Source: Ravibacter sp964562455
GTDB lineage: Bacteria > Bacteroidota > Bacteroidia > Cytophagales > Spirosomataceae
Assembly (NCBI GenBank): GCA_964562455.1
Contig: CAZLTN010000004.1
Span: 68,047-132,046 of the forward strand
Length of the DNA stretch: 64,000 nucleotides
Direction: 5' to 3'
How positions within the stretch are numbered: the first letter of the stretch is position 1; each line of letters opens with the position of its first letter. The notes under the pieces were generated by a model that worked only from the letters and a program-made list of their open reading frames with translations, did not search any database and had not been told where the DNA came from. A program made the translations under genes and the position numbers. Shown here one piece after another: positions 26,254-35,228 of this stretch.

Positions 26254-27660
26254 CTAAATGGAGATCTGGTACTGCATCACCCATGAGGCGCGCCTTCCCG
26301 ACCTGTTCAGCATGTTCGGATCGGCGGTGTCGTTGACATATACCGGCCGGCTTTCATAATTGACCGTCATTTTCCCGTTATGCCCTTTTATCAGCCAGTT
26401 GACGCCGATGTTCCATACATTGACCGGTTTCTTTATCCTGTCATAGCCGGAGCTCTGAAGCGAGACATAAGGCATTAACGTTCCCTGGCTGCCCAGCAGA
26501 TCATCTTTCAGCTTAAACCCGGCCTGCGTGTACATTACTTTGCCGTTCCCGAACATCGGGAAAGCATTCCCGTGGGTTGCGGTCGTACCGGCTATCGGCA
26601 TGCTGGTTCCGGTGGCCGGGTTCATGATGCCGTTAAACCGCAGATAACCAGGCCCGTAACCGGTTCCGAAATACCCTAAATAAGCCGATACGGCGGTTCC
26701 CTTTGTACGATCGACAGGCATATCGAGATAGGAGGCGACCGACCATAACAACATATCATGATACAAGGTATCGGCGCCCTGCCTGCGCCAGGTCGCATTT
26801 TTCTGGCTGACTATTCCCGCCTCCAGGTTCAGCACTTTCCGCTTCCCGAGGTAGGTGCCTGTCATGTACCCCGGAGTCGTATTGTCCTCAGTATCAAAAA
26901 GGTTATATATAAGCATGCCCTGGTAGGACTTGGCATGTTTTCTTCCTGCAAAAACTGCATTTTCCCCTATGGCCTGCGGAACCGCGCCGTTGGTTTCGAC
27001 GGGGAACGGGTCCGCCACTCCGACACGGTAGTTAAGCTTCCCTACCTGTCCGCGTGAGTAGACAGCCAGCTTCCTGTCGAACTGGTCGATCTGATCGACC
27101 GTGGCCTGGGCAAAAACGGGAACATCCATGGTCATGATGCTTCCCACGCTGGGCTGCGTAAATCTCGAGAGGCCGTTCACTACGGTAAGTCCGCCCCCGA
27201 AACGGATAAACCGGTCGTCCTTCCGCCATACCTCGTACTCTCCCAACGCATCGTGAAAGAAAGCGGCTATCTTCCGGTTTGAAGGTGTACCGTTCTGGTT
27301 ATAGCCGGGAAACGCACTGGTTTTATTAAAATTATTCATCCCGAACTGGGTGTAGAGAAACACCCGGTCGGTCACCTGGCCGTACATCTGTATCCTGGTA
27401 CGGCGCAACCCTATATCGGTTGTACGATCCGCTTCATTCCCGAACACAGTGCTTCCGGGGTTGTTTTCATTCAAACGGACCCAGGTCTGGTTAAGAAATA
27501 TGAACCTGAAATAATTGGAGCCCGATTCGTTAAGATTGATCCTGAGATCTTTGCTTACCGGAGTACCGGAAGCACTTGCCGGTCCCTTTTTCCGGTCTTC
27601 TTCGCAAAGTGCATAAAAGGGCAGGCAAAAAAGCGTACTCAATAAAATGTTACTTTTCAT
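26254..27660 (-). CDS. Outer-membrane porin-like protein
   Basis: 468 residues with a short signal peptide and a barrel-like composition: alternating hydrophobic and polar strands with aromatic girdles, for example NYFRFIFLNQTWVRLNEN near residue 48, IQMYGQVTDRVFLYTQFGMNNF near 92, and the end RASWVMQYQISI. This fits the phosphate-selective porin O/P-like or general porin families of Bacteroidota, but no diagnostic motif decides which. It starts 7 bp after the stop of the ABC ATPase gene and is the last of a tightly packed four-gene operon, so it may be the outer-membrane partner of that exporter. Confidence 0.8.
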   Translation of the reverse strand: MKSNILLSTLFCLPFYALCEEDRKKGPASASGTPVSKDLRINLNESGSNYFRFIFLNQTWVRLNENNPGSTVFGNEADRTTDIGLRRTRIQMYGQVTDRVFLYTQFGMNNFNKTSAFPGYNQNGTPSNRKIAAFFHDALGEYEVWRKDDRFIRFGGGLTVVNGLSRFTQPSVGSIMTMDVPVFAQATVDQIDQFDRKLAVYSRGQVGKLNYRVGVADPFPVETNGAVPQAIGENAVFAGRKHAKSYQGMLIYNLFDTEDNTTPGYMTGTYLGKRKVLNLEAGIVSQKNATWRRQGADTLYHDMLLWSVASYLDMPVDRTKGTAVSAYLGYFGTGYGPGYLRFNGIMNPATGTSMPIAGTTATHGNAFPMFGNGKVMYTQAGFKLKDDLLGSQGTLMPYVSLQSSGYDRIKKPVNVWNIGVNWLIKGHNGKMTVNYESRPVYVNDTADPNMLNRSGRRASWVMQYQISI

Positions 27661-27666
27661 AGCAGG

Positions 27667-28368
27667 TTAAAAACTGGTTAAATCATTTATAATATTTCCG
27701 TCTTCCATGACAATCGTGCGGTCGGTCCCCGCAGCAAATTCGGGATCGTGGGTAACGACCAGCATCGTCTGGTGAAATTCCCGGGCGAGTTCTTTGAAAA
27801 TATTGAATACGATCTCCGAATTCTTTTTGTCAAGATTGCCGGTAGGCTCGTCCCCCATAATGATCAGCGGATCGTTGATAAGCGCCCTCGTAATTGCTAC
27901 CCGTTGCTTCTGTCCGCCCGAAAGCTGGTTGGCCTTTTTGAGCGCATGCTCATGCATATCGAAAATCCGTAGTTTTTCCATGGCGCGATGCTCTATTTCC
28001 CCTCTCGACAGCTTCCCTAGCTTTAAGGCCGGGATCATCACATTTTCCAGAACTGAAAATTCATTCAGCAGGTAATGGAACTGGAAAACAAAACCGATCT
28101 TTTCATTGCGGATCTTTGCCAGTTCGTCGGGCTTCTGACCTGTCACCAGTTGACGGTCAATCAGCAATTTGCCTTCGTAATCCGTATCCATCGTCGAAAG
28201 TATATATAGCAAAGTGGACTTTCCGCACCCTGATTTCCCGACTACAGACACAAATTCGCCCCTGTTCACCCGGAAAGAAACTCCTTTGAGCACCTTCGTT
28301 TTTTCCGGGCTGTAAAAGTATTTGGTGATACCCTGTGATTCCAGGACCGCTGGCTGTTCCATAATCAT
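27667..28368 (-). CDS. ABC transporter ATP-binding protein (LolD/MacB type)
   Basis: 233-residue ATPase with Walker A GKSGCGKS (44-51), Q-loop QFHYLL (96-101), signature LSGGQKQRVAI (149-159), Walker B LIIMGDEP (168-175) and the switch histidine in VVTHDPE. The close relatives are the LolD/MacB/FtsE group, which work with MacB-fold permeases. Its start overlaps the permease stop by 4 bp, so translational coupling is expected. Confidence 0.95.
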   Translation of the reverse strand: MIMEQPAVLESQGITKYFYSPEKTKVLKGVSFRVNRGEFVSVVGKSGCGKSTLLYILSTMDTDYEGKLLIDRQLVTGQKPDELAKIRNEKIGFVFQFHYLLNEFSVLENVMIPALKLGKLSRGEIEHRAMEKLRIFDMHEHALKKANQLSGGQKQRVAITRALINDPLIIMGDEPTGNLDKKNSEIVFNIFKELAREFHQTMLVVTHDPEFAAGTDRTIVMEDGNIINDLTSF

Positions 28369-29624
28369 TTACCTCTGATGATATCGACCGGGTCTACTGC
28401 GCTCGCTTTCCTGGCGGGAAAGAACCCGGCGAAATAAGTAGTTACCAGGCTGAAAACACCGGCTATTATATAGTACTTCGGGTTGAAATCAACCGGGAAA
28501 GTTTTGATAGTGGGCAGTGCTTCCGTTTCGAAAGGAATCCTTTCTATCCCAAGGCAGACCAGGAATCCCAACAAAATACCGGCGGCGCCTCCTACAATCC
28601 CGATGGAAACAGCTATGGTCGTAAAAATCCGGTTGACATCGCCGCCCGAAAACCCGGTTGCTTTCAGGATCGCAATGGTATCCATCTTCTCATAGATCAT
28701 CATATTGAGGATGTTATAAATACCGAATCCCGATACAATCAGCAGCGTAATACCGACAGCATAGCTGATCATGGAACGTACTCCGGTACCTGTCTCAAAC
28801 TGGGCGTTTACAGTCTGTATGTCGTCTGCATCCACTTCGAAAACAGCGCTGTATTCCTTTGCCAACGCCGGCGCTATATCGATATGATGAAGCTTTACCT
28901 GTATGTCGGTGATGTAGGAAGCAGTCTGTCCGGTCATTTTCTGCACTGTCCCGATCGATGCGTAACATTGTACGTTATCCAAATCGCCCAGGCCGGACTG
29001 GAAATATCCTACCACTTTAAGCTGTACCCGGCTGCCCTGGGAGGTAGTTGCCTGTACCACATCGCCTATCTCGGCCAGCATACGGTCGGCTGCTCCTTTC
29101 CCGAGGATAATACTGTTCGCGACATTTTTCAGGTCCATAAAATTCCCGGTGGTTACGTAATCTGAAAACCGGAACAAACGGTTTTCCTCCTCTACATCCA
29201 CCCCGTTTACGATTCCCAGCATATCGGTAGCGCCTACGTTGAAGAAAACCCTGGAAGTGATTTTGGGAGCTACTCCCAATACCCTCTCGTCGGCGCGCAG
29301 CGCATTCATGATCGCCTCATTGTTGTAAATGCTCTCGCGGCTGGCGTTGGGTTTAAGCGACCGGATGATATTGTAGCTACCCGCAAATGCCTGCACCCTG
29401 TCGACCGGCTGATCGGGATTGGGCTTGATATCGTTGTAAAGCCTGATATGGGGCGTCCGGTTGATCACAAGGCTGTCCAGCATAATATTCAATCCGTTCA
29501 TGAACCCGAGCAGTGCCACAAACATCGTGATGCTGAAAGTGACGCCGATCGCCGCCACGAGCGTTTGCCTGAACCTCGCAGCCATAAGCGACCTTGCGAT
29601 CGATATGATCAAACCCGATTTCAT
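28365..29624 (-). CDS. ABC transporter permease of the MacB/LolC (FtsX) fold
   Basis: 419 residues: an N-terminal transmembrane helix (about 22-45), a large periplasmic domain (about 50-270) and three C-terminal helices (about 277-300, 325-350 and 375-400). The conserved FtsX-domain segment reads LIVSGFGIYNILNMMIYEKM, followed by DTIAILKATGFSG. This topology belongs to mechanotransmission transporters that move substrates from the periplasm or inner-membrane outer leaflet. It overlaps by 4 bp with both neighbours in the operon. The substrate is not known; small molecules or peptides are equally possible, and DevC-type exporters are another close comparison. Confidence 0.92.
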   Translation of the reverse strand: MKSGLIISIARSLMAARFRQTLVAAIGVTFSITMFVALLGFMNGLNIMLDSLVINRTPHIRLYNDIKPNPDQPVDRVQAFAGSYNIIRSLKPNASRESIYNNEAIMNALRADERVLGVAPKITSRVFFNVGATDMLGIVNGVDVEEENRLFRFSDYVTTGNFMDLKNVANSIILGKGAADRMLAEIGDVVQATTSQGSRVQLKVVGYFQSGLGDLDNVQCYASIGTVQKMTGQTASYITDIQVKLHHIDIAPALAKEYSAVFEVDADDIQTVNAQFETGTGVRSMISYAVGITLLIVSGFGIYNILNMMIYEKMDTIAILKATGFSGGDVNRIFTTIAVSIGIVGGAAGILLGFLVCLGIERIPFETEALPTIKTFPVDFNPKYYIIAGVFSLVTTYFAGFFPARKASAVDPVDIIRGK

Positions 29625-30706
29625 AGTTCCGGCTTTATTACTTCTGTATCCTCACCTATTCCACCCAGTATTTCTGCCTTGTGATAATCTTTCAGCCCGG
29701 TCTTCACCGGCAGCGTATCGTGGCGGGCCGTGATAACGAGCGAATCGCGGAATAAATAGGAACGGGGGAGCGTCAGCGTATTTTCCCGCGTCCGCGTTAC
29801 GATATTGGCTTCCAGGCTAAGGTTGGGATACAATATGAGCGGTGGTGAAACAAATTCTGCCTCAACGGTGAAGGTTTTGCTGCGCTCGTCCATGATCGGG
29901 TAGATCCTGGTAACGGTAGCTTTGAAGGTTTCCCCTTTGTAACTATCCATGCTCACCCAAACGGCCTGCCCCCTGGATACCCTCACGATGTCATATTCAT
30001 CGACCTTCATCTCAAGCAGGAACTGGTCACGGCTTCCGATCACGGCCAGGGGCGTCTGGGCATTAACCATCTCGCCTTTTTCCTTCAGCAAAGCATATAC
30101 TATACCGTCGAGCTTGCTTCGGAGTACCAGGTCGCCTTCAAGCGCCCGAGAAAGAGACAGGTTTTTACCGGCGCTTTTTTCGTTGAAATCAATCTCGCGT
30201 TTCAGATCCTGGTATTGCATGCGGGCCGTAATATAAGCAGTTCGTGCACTTTCAAAAGCAAGCTTTCTTTGTTCAAGCTCTACTACTGTCCCTACTTTCT
30301 GTGTATGCAATGCCTTCTGACGCTCGTACAGGACAGAGTCGTTCTGCCACCTGCTCCGGGCCAGGCTGATATTGGCTTCCAGACTCTCCAACCTTGTCTT
30401 ATTCATCTGACGGCCGGCATAAGAACGTGTCAGTTCGGCTGATTCACGCCCGATCCGGGCAGATTCGTTATAAACCGAAAGTATAGGCGTACCAGCCTTA
30501 ACCGAATCTCCCTCCTTTACAAAAACATCCTGGACAATCCCCACTGCATTGACATATGCCTGGTACTGATCCCGGGCTTTAATCACACCCGAAGCGTATA
30601 CCGACTCCGATATGCTTTCTCTTTTTGGAAAAGTCTTTTCGACGGAACTACGGCATCCGGCCAGGCAAAGAATAAGCGTACATGCATACAGACGGAGAAT
30701 CATCAC
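29621..30706 (-). CDS. HlyD-family periplasmic adaptor lipoprotein of the ABC exporter
   Basis: 361 residues. The lipobox LAGC puts the lipidated cysteine at residue 18. The barrel-sandwich (lipoyl-like) halves are at about 45-75 (GIVQDVFVKEGDSVKAGTPIL) and about 205-235 (LRSKLDGIVYALLKEKGEMV), separated by an alpha-helical hairpin rich in E, R, S and L. A beta-barrel domain follows (about 240-330). It should bridge the MacB-like permease to an outer-membrane partner. It is the first gene of the four-gene operon and its stop overlaps the permease start by 4 bp. Confidence 0.92.
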   Translation of the reverse strand: MMILRLYACTLILCLAGCRSSVEKTFPKRESISESVYASGVIKARDQYQAYVNAVGIVQDVFVKEGDSVKAGTPILSVYNESARIGRESAELTRSYAGRQMNKTRLESLEANISLARSRWQNDSVLYERQKALHTQKVGTVVELEQRKLAFESARTAYITARMQYQDLKREIDFNEKSAGKNLSLSRALEGDLVLRSKLDGIVYALLKEKGEMVNAQTPLAVIGSRDQFLLEMKVDEYDIVRVSRGQAVWVSMDSYKGETFKATVTRIYPIMDERSKTFTVEAEFVSPPLILYPNLSLEANIVTRTRENTLTLPRSYLFRDSLVITARHDTLPVKTGLKDYHKAEILGGIGEDTEVIKPEL

Positions 30707-30874
30707 AGATCAGTTGTTTGATCCCCGAATTTAACTTATCCGCCAACCTGATCGTACCTTTTTTGAAAATAAAGCGGCCGAAGGCATCGTAGAGGGGTAA
30801 GCCTGCAGATGGAAAGGGCTTCTGTTTTTACATGGCCCGATACAGGACCGGGATACTACGGAATATTGGGATTG

Positions 30875-31465
30875 TCACTCCATTCCCCGCTTCCAGCGTC
30901 CGGCAGCATTCATGCTATAAGCGACAAAGTTTGCCGCAGCTTTTTCATACGAAGCATCTCCCTTTGACCGTCCTCCTTCATCGAGGGCATCCTGGGTACG
31001 TTGCGATTCAAAAATTTTGGGAGAAACAAACGAATGGCCATTCAGGACGCTGATCAGCTTATTGACCAGCGTGGTCATTTCTATGCCGGGTCTCCTCCCG
31101 CCCTTGCCGTCCGAAACCCCCGCAAAAGCAAAAACCTTGTTATCAAACAGCCAATGAAAATGCCTGTTGCCGAGTTGGTGAAACGCGTTTATTATTTCCC
31201 CGCCCGTAATCCAGTTATACTCGGGCACGACAAACAAAACCAGGTCTGCCGCTTTCCAGCCGGAAATAAGAGTGTCCTGGAACACCGATAAACTCCCGGG
31301 GTCGACCTCGCCTCTTCCTACCAACGGGATATCCGCATCCTCGAAATGAATAAGTGTAACTTCCTCAGGACCGGCCTGACTTCTTGCAAGGCCGGCCAGG
31401 AACTTTCCTACCTTAAGCGAGTTGCTCCCTTTGCGGGGAGAAGTTGAAATAACGGCTATCTTCAT
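30875..31465 (-). CDS. NADPH-dependent FMN reductase family protein
   Basis: 196-residue flavodoxin-like oxidoreductase. The N-terminal phosphate-binding loop reads STSPRKGSNSLKVGKFLAG (about residues 8-26), and the FMN-binding VVPEYNWITGGEIINAFHQL is near residues 79-98. A GVSDGKGGRRPG turn lies near 118. Family members reduce FMN, quinones, azo compounds or metals with NAD(P)H; the precise acceptor cannot be read. It is 26 bp downstream of hemH on the same strand. Confidence 0.9.
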   Translation of the reverse strand: MKIAVISTSPRKGSNSLKVGKFLAGLARSQAGPEEVTLIHFEDADIPLVGRGEVDPGSLSVFQDTLISGWKAADLVLFVVPEYNWITGGEIINAFHQLGNRHFHWLFDNKVFAFAGVSDGKGGRRPGIEMTTLVNKLISVLNGHSFVSPKIFESQRTQDALDEGGRSKGDASYEKAAANFVAYSMNAAGRWKRGME

Positions 31466-31491
31466 TGCAGTATCTTTTTTTGAAAAGCATT

Positions 31492-32526
31492 TTAATGTCG
31501 CTTCACCAGATCCTCCAGGGTCTCAATCCATATCCTGCTTTCATTCAGGCTCGGCACCAGGTCCCATTGTTCACCTCCTGCATCAATAAACATCTCCTTA
31601 TATTCCTCCCCTACTTCTTCGGTCGTTTCCAGGCAGTCAGCTACAAATGCGGGCGAAAATGCCAGTACCTTTTTAACGCCCCGCCCGGCCAGGTCTTTCA
31701 CCACATCTTCGGTATAAGGCTGGATCCAGGGATCTTTTCCCAGGCGTGATTGAAAACAGGTCGTGACCTTCTCCTGGGGCAGATTAAGATAACCGGCCAG
31801 CAGCTTTGTCGTAGCATAGCACTGGGCGAGGTAACAATGCCTGTTATTGGCAGTAATGCCCGTCCGGCACCCACTCTTTTCGCAGTTATGCCCGTTCGGA
31901 TAAGCCTTCACCAGTTGCCTTTCAGGAAGCCCATGGTAGCTGAAGACAAAATGGTCATACTGGTTATTTTCCAGCTTTTCACGGGCGGACTCCGCAAATC
32001 CGCTGATTATCCCGGGATGGTCGTAAAAGCTATTGATGAACCTGATATCGGGAATGATCTGCCATTGATTCACTACCCTCATTACCTCCTCATGGACCGA
32101 CCCCGTGGTGGCAGAAGCATATTGAGGAAAAAAAGGAATGACGACAATCTTCTCGATATCATCTGCTTTTTCAAAAACAGAAAGCGCACTTTCAATAGAA
32201 GGATTCTGATAACGCATTCCCAGTTTAACCACATAGTTTCCTCCCAACACCTCCTGCAGCTTTTTTTCTACTGAATAGCCATATACCTTAAGCGGAGATC
32301 CTTCCGGAAGCCATACTTTTTTGTAAATCGCAGCAGACTTGGGCGCACGGAAAGGTGCGATAATACAATTTACCAGGAACCACCTCGATAAAAAAGGGAT
32401 ATCGATCACCCTCCTGTCCATCAGGAACTGGCGGAGATACTTTCTCACGTCGCTTGTCCCGGTTGAATCCGGCGTACCGAGATTGACAATCAATACCCCT
32501 GTTTTTCCTACTATACCTGACTTCAT
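31492..32526 (-). CDS. hemH: Ferrochelatase
   Basis: 344-residue final enzyme of protoheme synthesis, inserting Fe(II) into protoporphyrin IX. Motifs are the N-terminal GVLIVNLGTPDS, the metal/substrate histidine in FSYHGLPERQL (near residue 200), the Y-A-T/K stretch around CYATTKLLAGYL, TCFQSRLGKDPWIQP, and the catalytic glutamate region FVADCLETTEEVGEEYKE near 295-312. Length is typical for the membrane-associated bacterial form. No C-terminal iron-sulfur cluster cysteines are evident. It follows nuoH by 32 bp. Confidence 0.96.
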   Translation of the reverse strand: MKSGIVGKTGVLIVNLGTPDSTGTSDVRKYLRQFLMDRRVIDIPFLSRWFLVNCIIAPFRAPKSAAIYKKVWLPEGSPLKVYGYSVEKKLQEVLGGNYVVKLGMRYQNPSIESALSVFEKADDIEKIVVIPFFPQYASATTGSVHEEVMRVVNQWQIIPDIRFINSFYDHPGIISGFAESAREKLENNQYDHFVFSYHGLPERQLVKAYPNGHNCEKSGCRTGITANNRHCYLAQCYATTKLLAGYLNLPQEKVTTCFQSRLGKDPWIQPYTEDVVKDLAGRGVKKVLAFSPAFVADCLETTEEVGEEYKEMFIDAGGEQWDLVPSLNESRIWIETLEDLVKRH

Positions 32527-32543
32527 CAGAACAATAATTATGG

Positions 32544-32565
32544 TCCCTTCGACTCCGCTCAGGGG
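32544..32565 (-). repeat. CTGAGCGGAGTCGAAGG-type dispersed repeat overlapping the nuoH stop
   Basis: On the minus strand the sequence reads CCCCTGAGCGGAGTCGAAGGGA. Words of this form (CTGAGC-GnAGTCGAAGG) are found between genes in many unrelated bacterial genomes. Here its TGA is the actual nuoH stop codon and its short inverted ends (CCCT / AGGG) could act as a weak terminator between nuoH and hemH. Confidence 0.6.
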
Positions 32566-33662
32566 CCGCTACTTTTTACCCCCCCAATCAACCTCCAGAC
32601 TCCCGTAATAAAGAAAAGCACCAGACCTACCGGCGTAAGTACCTTCCACCCGAGATAAATAAGCTGGTCTACTCTCAGCCGCGGGAGGGTCCACCGGGCC
32701 CACATCTGGACTATTACAGCCAGGATGGCCTTAAAAAGAAGCCAGAAAATCCCGGTCGCATATCCCATTACCGTACCCGGAGCTCCGCTGGTCCATTCCG
32801 CAAGTCTTAACGGACCGATATTGGGTAAAGGGGTATTCCAGCTCCCCAGGAAGAGGATCGCCCCTAAAAGCGACACCAGCAGCATCATGCCATATTCCGA
32901 AAGCATCAGCACGGCATAACGCATACCGGAATACTCAGTATGGAAACCTCCGACCAGCTCCGACTCGCCTTCCGGTATATCGAAAGGCGCCCGGTTACAT
33001 TCAGCCAGGGAGGCGATAAAAAAAACGACATATGCCAATAAAAGAAACGGGTTCCTGAAGATATTCCAGGTAAAGATTCCGCCAACTTCCGTAATATCGA
33101 CTCCGAGCGCCCGTATTCCGAACAGGTAGTTTGATTCGGGACTGTAAATACCCTGTACGAAGCTGATCTCCTGCAGATCAAGGCTCTGACAGAACATAAC
33201 TACGCACAGCACCGAAAGTGTAAGAGGAATTTCATAGGAAATCATCTGCGAAACCGCACGCACAGCTCCGATAAGCGAATATTTATTATTGGAGCCCCAG
33301 CCGGCCATCAATATGCCGAGTACATCGACCGCTACTATTGTAAGGAGAAAAAACACTCCGACGGTAGCCGTAGACCCACGCAGGTCGGGCGCCATCGGCA
33401 ATACGGCAAAACCCGCGAAGACGGCGCAGAAAATAACAAAGGGAGCGATAAGAAAAAGCCTACGGTCGGCTGCCTTCGGAACTATGTCCTCCTTGAATAT
33501 AAGCTTGATCAGGTCGGCAAAAAGCTGCAGCAACCCCCATTTCCCAACCTCCATCGGCCCCATACGGTCCTGGATAAAAGCCGACACCTTCCGTTCCAGG
33601 TATACGCCCACGATTACAAACGCGGGGACCATTGCAGCAAATAATAATAACGTATAGGGCAC
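32559..33662 (-). CDS. nuoH: NADH-quinone oxidoreductase subunit H
   Basis: 367-residue subunit H of complex I with about eight transmembrane helices. Signature motifs are IQDRMGPMEVGKWGLLQLFADLIK (quinone-cavity region, near residue 30) and ECNRAPFDIPEGESELVGGF with the following YSGMRYAVLMLSEYG (near 210-240). Together they carry the conserved acidic and arginine residues of the E-channel. In the canonical order nuoH precedes nuoI-J-K-L-M-N; here it lies after nuoN and no nuoI or nuoJ is in the window. Confidence 0.97.
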   Translation of the reverse strand: MPYTLLLFAAMVPAFVIVGVYLERKVSAFIQDRMGPMEVGKWGLLQLFADLIKLIFKEDIVPKAADRRLFLIAPFVIFCAVFAGFAVLPMAPDLRGSTATVGVFFLLTIVAVDVLGILMAGWGSNNKYSLIGAVRAVSQMISYEIPLTLSVLCVVMFCQSLDLQEISFVQGIYSPESNYLFGIRALGVDITEVGGIFTWNIFRNPFLLLAYVVFFIASLAECNRAPFDIPEGESELVGGFHTEYSGMRYAVLMLSEYGMMLLVSLLGAILFLGSWNTPLPNIGPLRLAEWTSGAPGTVMGYATGIFWLLFKAILAVIVQMWARWTLPRLRVDQLIYLGWKVLTPVGLVLFFITGVWRLIGGVKSSGP

Positions 33663-33699
33663 CTTTTCGAAACACTATTGTCCTGCAAATGTATCGAAA

Positions 33700-33715
33700 A
33701 TGTCTCAGAAGACAT
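33700..33715 (-). terminator. Small hairpin between nuoN and nuoH
   Basis: ATGTCT-CAGA-AGACAT forms a 6-bp stem followed on the minus strand by TTTT. It could attenuate read-through from nuoN into nuoH, but the stem is short. Confidence 0.3.
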
Positions 33716-33740
33716 TCCCCAAAAGAAACTTATAGCCTCT

Positions 33741-35138
33741 CTATAACACTGACTCCACCAATCCCGGCGCCAAACCAAACAGCAGCGTGGCGACAGTAGC
33801 AGCAATAAGAAGAATCCTGAAAAACGGGGCTACACGGATCTTACCTGTCTCACCCTCTCTCATGTACACCGCTATTATCACTCGCAGGTAATAGAAAAGC
33901 CCTGTTACCGCCATGAGGACGGCAATCACCAGCAGCCAAACCATCCCGCGTTCCGCCGCAGTGCTGAAGACAAGGAATTTCCCCCAGAAACCGGCCGTAA
34001 GCGGTATACCCGACAGCGATAGCATCGAAACAGTCAGAACGAAAGCAAGAAGCGGATTTTTAGACGCCAGCCCGTTAAATATTTCAAACGATTCATTCGG
34101 CTGGCCGTCTTCCGTAAGAGGGTGAACTTTCGATACCAGTATAAGAACACCGAATGCGGATATGGTCGCCAACGAGTAAGCCAGCAAATAAAATAATATG
34201 GCAGTGGAAGTCTTGTCGGTAAAAGCCGTCATGGCAATCAGCAGGTACCCGGCATGCGAAATACTCGAATAAGCCATCATCCTTTTGAAGCTCTTCTGGT
34301 AAACCGCTGTAATATTTCCAATCAGCAAAGTCAGCACCGTTATTGCAGCCATCATCACCCACCATTGAGAGTGGATAGTCGGGAACGATTCGGACAATAT
34401 CCGGTAAATAGCGGCTATTCCGGCTGTTTTAACTACCGTAGCCATAAAGGTTGTAAAGATCGTAGGCGATCCTTCATAGACATCGGGCGTCCAGAAATGG
34501 AAGGGTGCCGCCGAAACTTTGAAAAGCATACCCGCCAGCAGCAGTAAAAGGCCTGCCTGGAAAAGAGGGGTCTGCTCCGGGTTTAACGTTGCGTAGCTCC
34601 TGTAGCCCTGCAGGTCGAACGAACCGGTAGCGCCGTAAAGCAAGGCGATCCCGAACAGTAATATCCCGGAAGCGAAAGCCCCCATCAGAAAATACTTCAG
34701 TGAAGCTTCATTAGACCGGAGATTCCGCTTTTCACTTCCCGCAAGCACATACATAGCAATGGAAAGAATTTCCAGACCGATGAAAAACATAATCATGTTC
34801 TCAAAACCGATCATGACCAGCGCGCCAATCAGCGAGAAAATCATCAGGGCGAAATATTCTGCAGGCTGCGCCTCCTCGTCATCCAGGAAACCACCCGTCA
34901 TGGCCATGACCATAAACGCGGAAAGAAGCGTCACAAAGCCGAAAGCTATCGTCAGGTTATTTACCCTCAGCATGTCGAAAAAGTAGAGGACCTGCCCTTC
35001 CCCCCAATCTGCAAGACCGCTCAAAAAAGCCACTATTACAAACAACAAAGCCGACGGCAACAGCAAGTTCTTTGACCTGGAAAGCCCAATGAACAAAGTG
35101 GCCATGCCGAAAACGGACAATAAAATAATTGGATACAT
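33741..35138 (-). CDS. nuoN: NADH-quinone oxidoreductase subunit N
   Basis: 465-residue antiporter-like proton-pumping subunit of complex I with about fourteen hydrophobic helices. Key features are the glutamate in FFIGLEILSIAMYVL, the broken-helix segment SAAPFHFWTPDVYEGSP with its lysine and histidine, and KRMMAYSSISHAGYLL. Length fits NuoN rather than NuoM or NuoL. It lies 90 bp downstream of nuoM and about 80 bp upstream of nuoH. Confidence 0.96.
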   Translation of the reverse strand: MYPIILLSVFGMATLFIGLSRSKNLLLPSALLFVIVAFLSGLADWGEGQVLYFFDMLRVNNLTIAFGFVTLLSAFMVMAMTGGFLDDEEAQPAEYFALMIFSLIGALVMIGFENMIMFFIGLEILSIAMYVLAGSEKRNLRSNEASLKYFLMGAFASGILLFGIALLYGATGSFDLQGYRSYATLNPEQTPLFQAGLLLLLAGMLFKVSAAPFHFWTPDVYEGSPTIFTTFMATVVKTAGIAAIYRILSESFPTIHSQWWVMMAAITVLTLLIGNITAVYQKSFKRMMAYSSISHAGYLLIAMTAFTDKTSTAILFYLLAYSLATISAFGVLILVSKVHPLTEDGQPNESFEIFNGLASKNPLLAFVLTVSMLSLSGIPLTAGFWGKFLVFSTAAERGMVWLLVIAVLMAVTGLFYYLRVIIAVYMREGETGKIRVAPFFRILLIAATVATLLFGLAPGLVESVL

Positions 35139-35228
35139 ATTCTATTTGCTGTTGACAGTACCCTGTCTTCTACTTTAATCTTTTATTTATCAAACCGCAG
35201 CCTTACAGGCACACGGCAATTGTTATCA

